DNA of 64,000 bases from Microvirga makkahensis (GTDB taxonomy: Bacteria; Pseudomonadota; Alphaproteobacteria; Rhizobiales; Beijerinckiaceae). The stretch is taken from the NCBI RefSeq assembly GCF_009830105.1, contig NZ_WURB01000024.1, positions 1 to 64,000 of the forward strand, read 5' to 3'. Positions within the stretch are counted from its first letter, which is position 1, and each line of letters opens with the position of its first letter. The position numbers and the translations under genes were made by a program. Of the stretch, positions 63,919-64,000 are shown piece by piece. The notes beneath the pieces were generated by a model that saw only the letters and a program-made list of their open reading frames with translations, did not search any database and was not told where the DNA came from.

Positions 63919-63993
63919 GCGGGCGTAGTTCAGAGGTAGAACGTCAGCTTCCCAAGCTGAATGTCGTGGGTTCGATTCCCATCGCCCGCTCCA
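63919..63993 (+). tRNA. tRNA-Gly (anticodon CCC)
   Basis: 75 nt with encoded CCA. Acceptor GCGGGCG (63919-63925) with CGCCCGC (63983-63989), anticodon loop TTCCCAA, T-arm GTGGGTTCGATTCCCAT. Confidence 0.97.
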
Positions 63994-64000
63994 TCTAATC

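Noticed and set aside
63713..63928. 71-codon plus-strand frame before tRNA-Gly
   Set aside because: Low-complexity Gly/Pro/Ser and it runs into the tRNA.

Overview
The window is a GC-rich chromosomal segment of an alphaproteobacterium. A Hyphomicrobiales (Rhizobiales) host fits best, perhaps a Methylobacteriaceae/Microvirga-like organism. The pointers are the ftsH-glmM junction, serC-serA with a serC-type leader, GcrA, the long two-domain dCTP deaminase, the phoR-pstSCAB-phoU-phoB order and REP-like intergenic hairpins. The genus is inference.

Layout. 1-18.8 kb is core genome: ftsH end, glmM, a surface beta-barrel, an RND pump pair, serC-serA-purU, a DMT exporter, a glutamine amidotransferase, purA, a membrane-anchored hypothetical, rpoH, rluD and tRNA-Glu(CTC). 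18.84-28.45 kb is a mobile island of about 9.6 kb inserted in the 3' end of that tRNA. It is bounded by a 23-bp direct repeat and, about 60 bp further in on each side, by a second near-identical repeat that looks like integrase arm sites. It carries a tyrosine integrase, a PARIS-like ATPase + DUF4435 pair (a candidate anti-phage abortive-infection system), a small serine recombinase, an iteron-like array of seven copies, a run of small DNA-binding and unknown genes (including a 59-codon ribbon-helix-helix gene) and an unknown 441-aa protein that could be a replication initiator. 28.45-33 kb is older accessory DNA: a decayed IS5-type transposase, an orphan CphA-like ATP-grasp ligase, about 1 kb without genes, and a PL7 alginate lyase with an RTX/type I secretion tail.

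33-64 kb returns to core-like genes: a small haem-copper-oxidase-like membrane protein, three tiny genes in a row, a TRAP transporter, metZ, rfbD, an MFS protein, a lytic transglycosylase, a B12 block (riboswitch-controlled TonB receptor, divergent binding protein, cobU), an HWE histidine kinase, a YbhN-like membrane protein, the complete Pho/Pst regulon with a triple Pho box, gcrA, argD-argF-hslO, apaG-argE, dcd and tRNA-Gly(CCC).

How it works together. Housekeeping blocks are clear: serine/one-carbon metabolism (serC, serA, purU), arginine (argD, argF, argE), phosphate sensing and uptake, and B12 uptake/salvage. The most interesting parts are the tRNA-Glu island with its defence pair and possible replication module, and several leader structures (serC, purA, argD, B12) that look regulatory. 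No CRISPR array or rRNA was seen.
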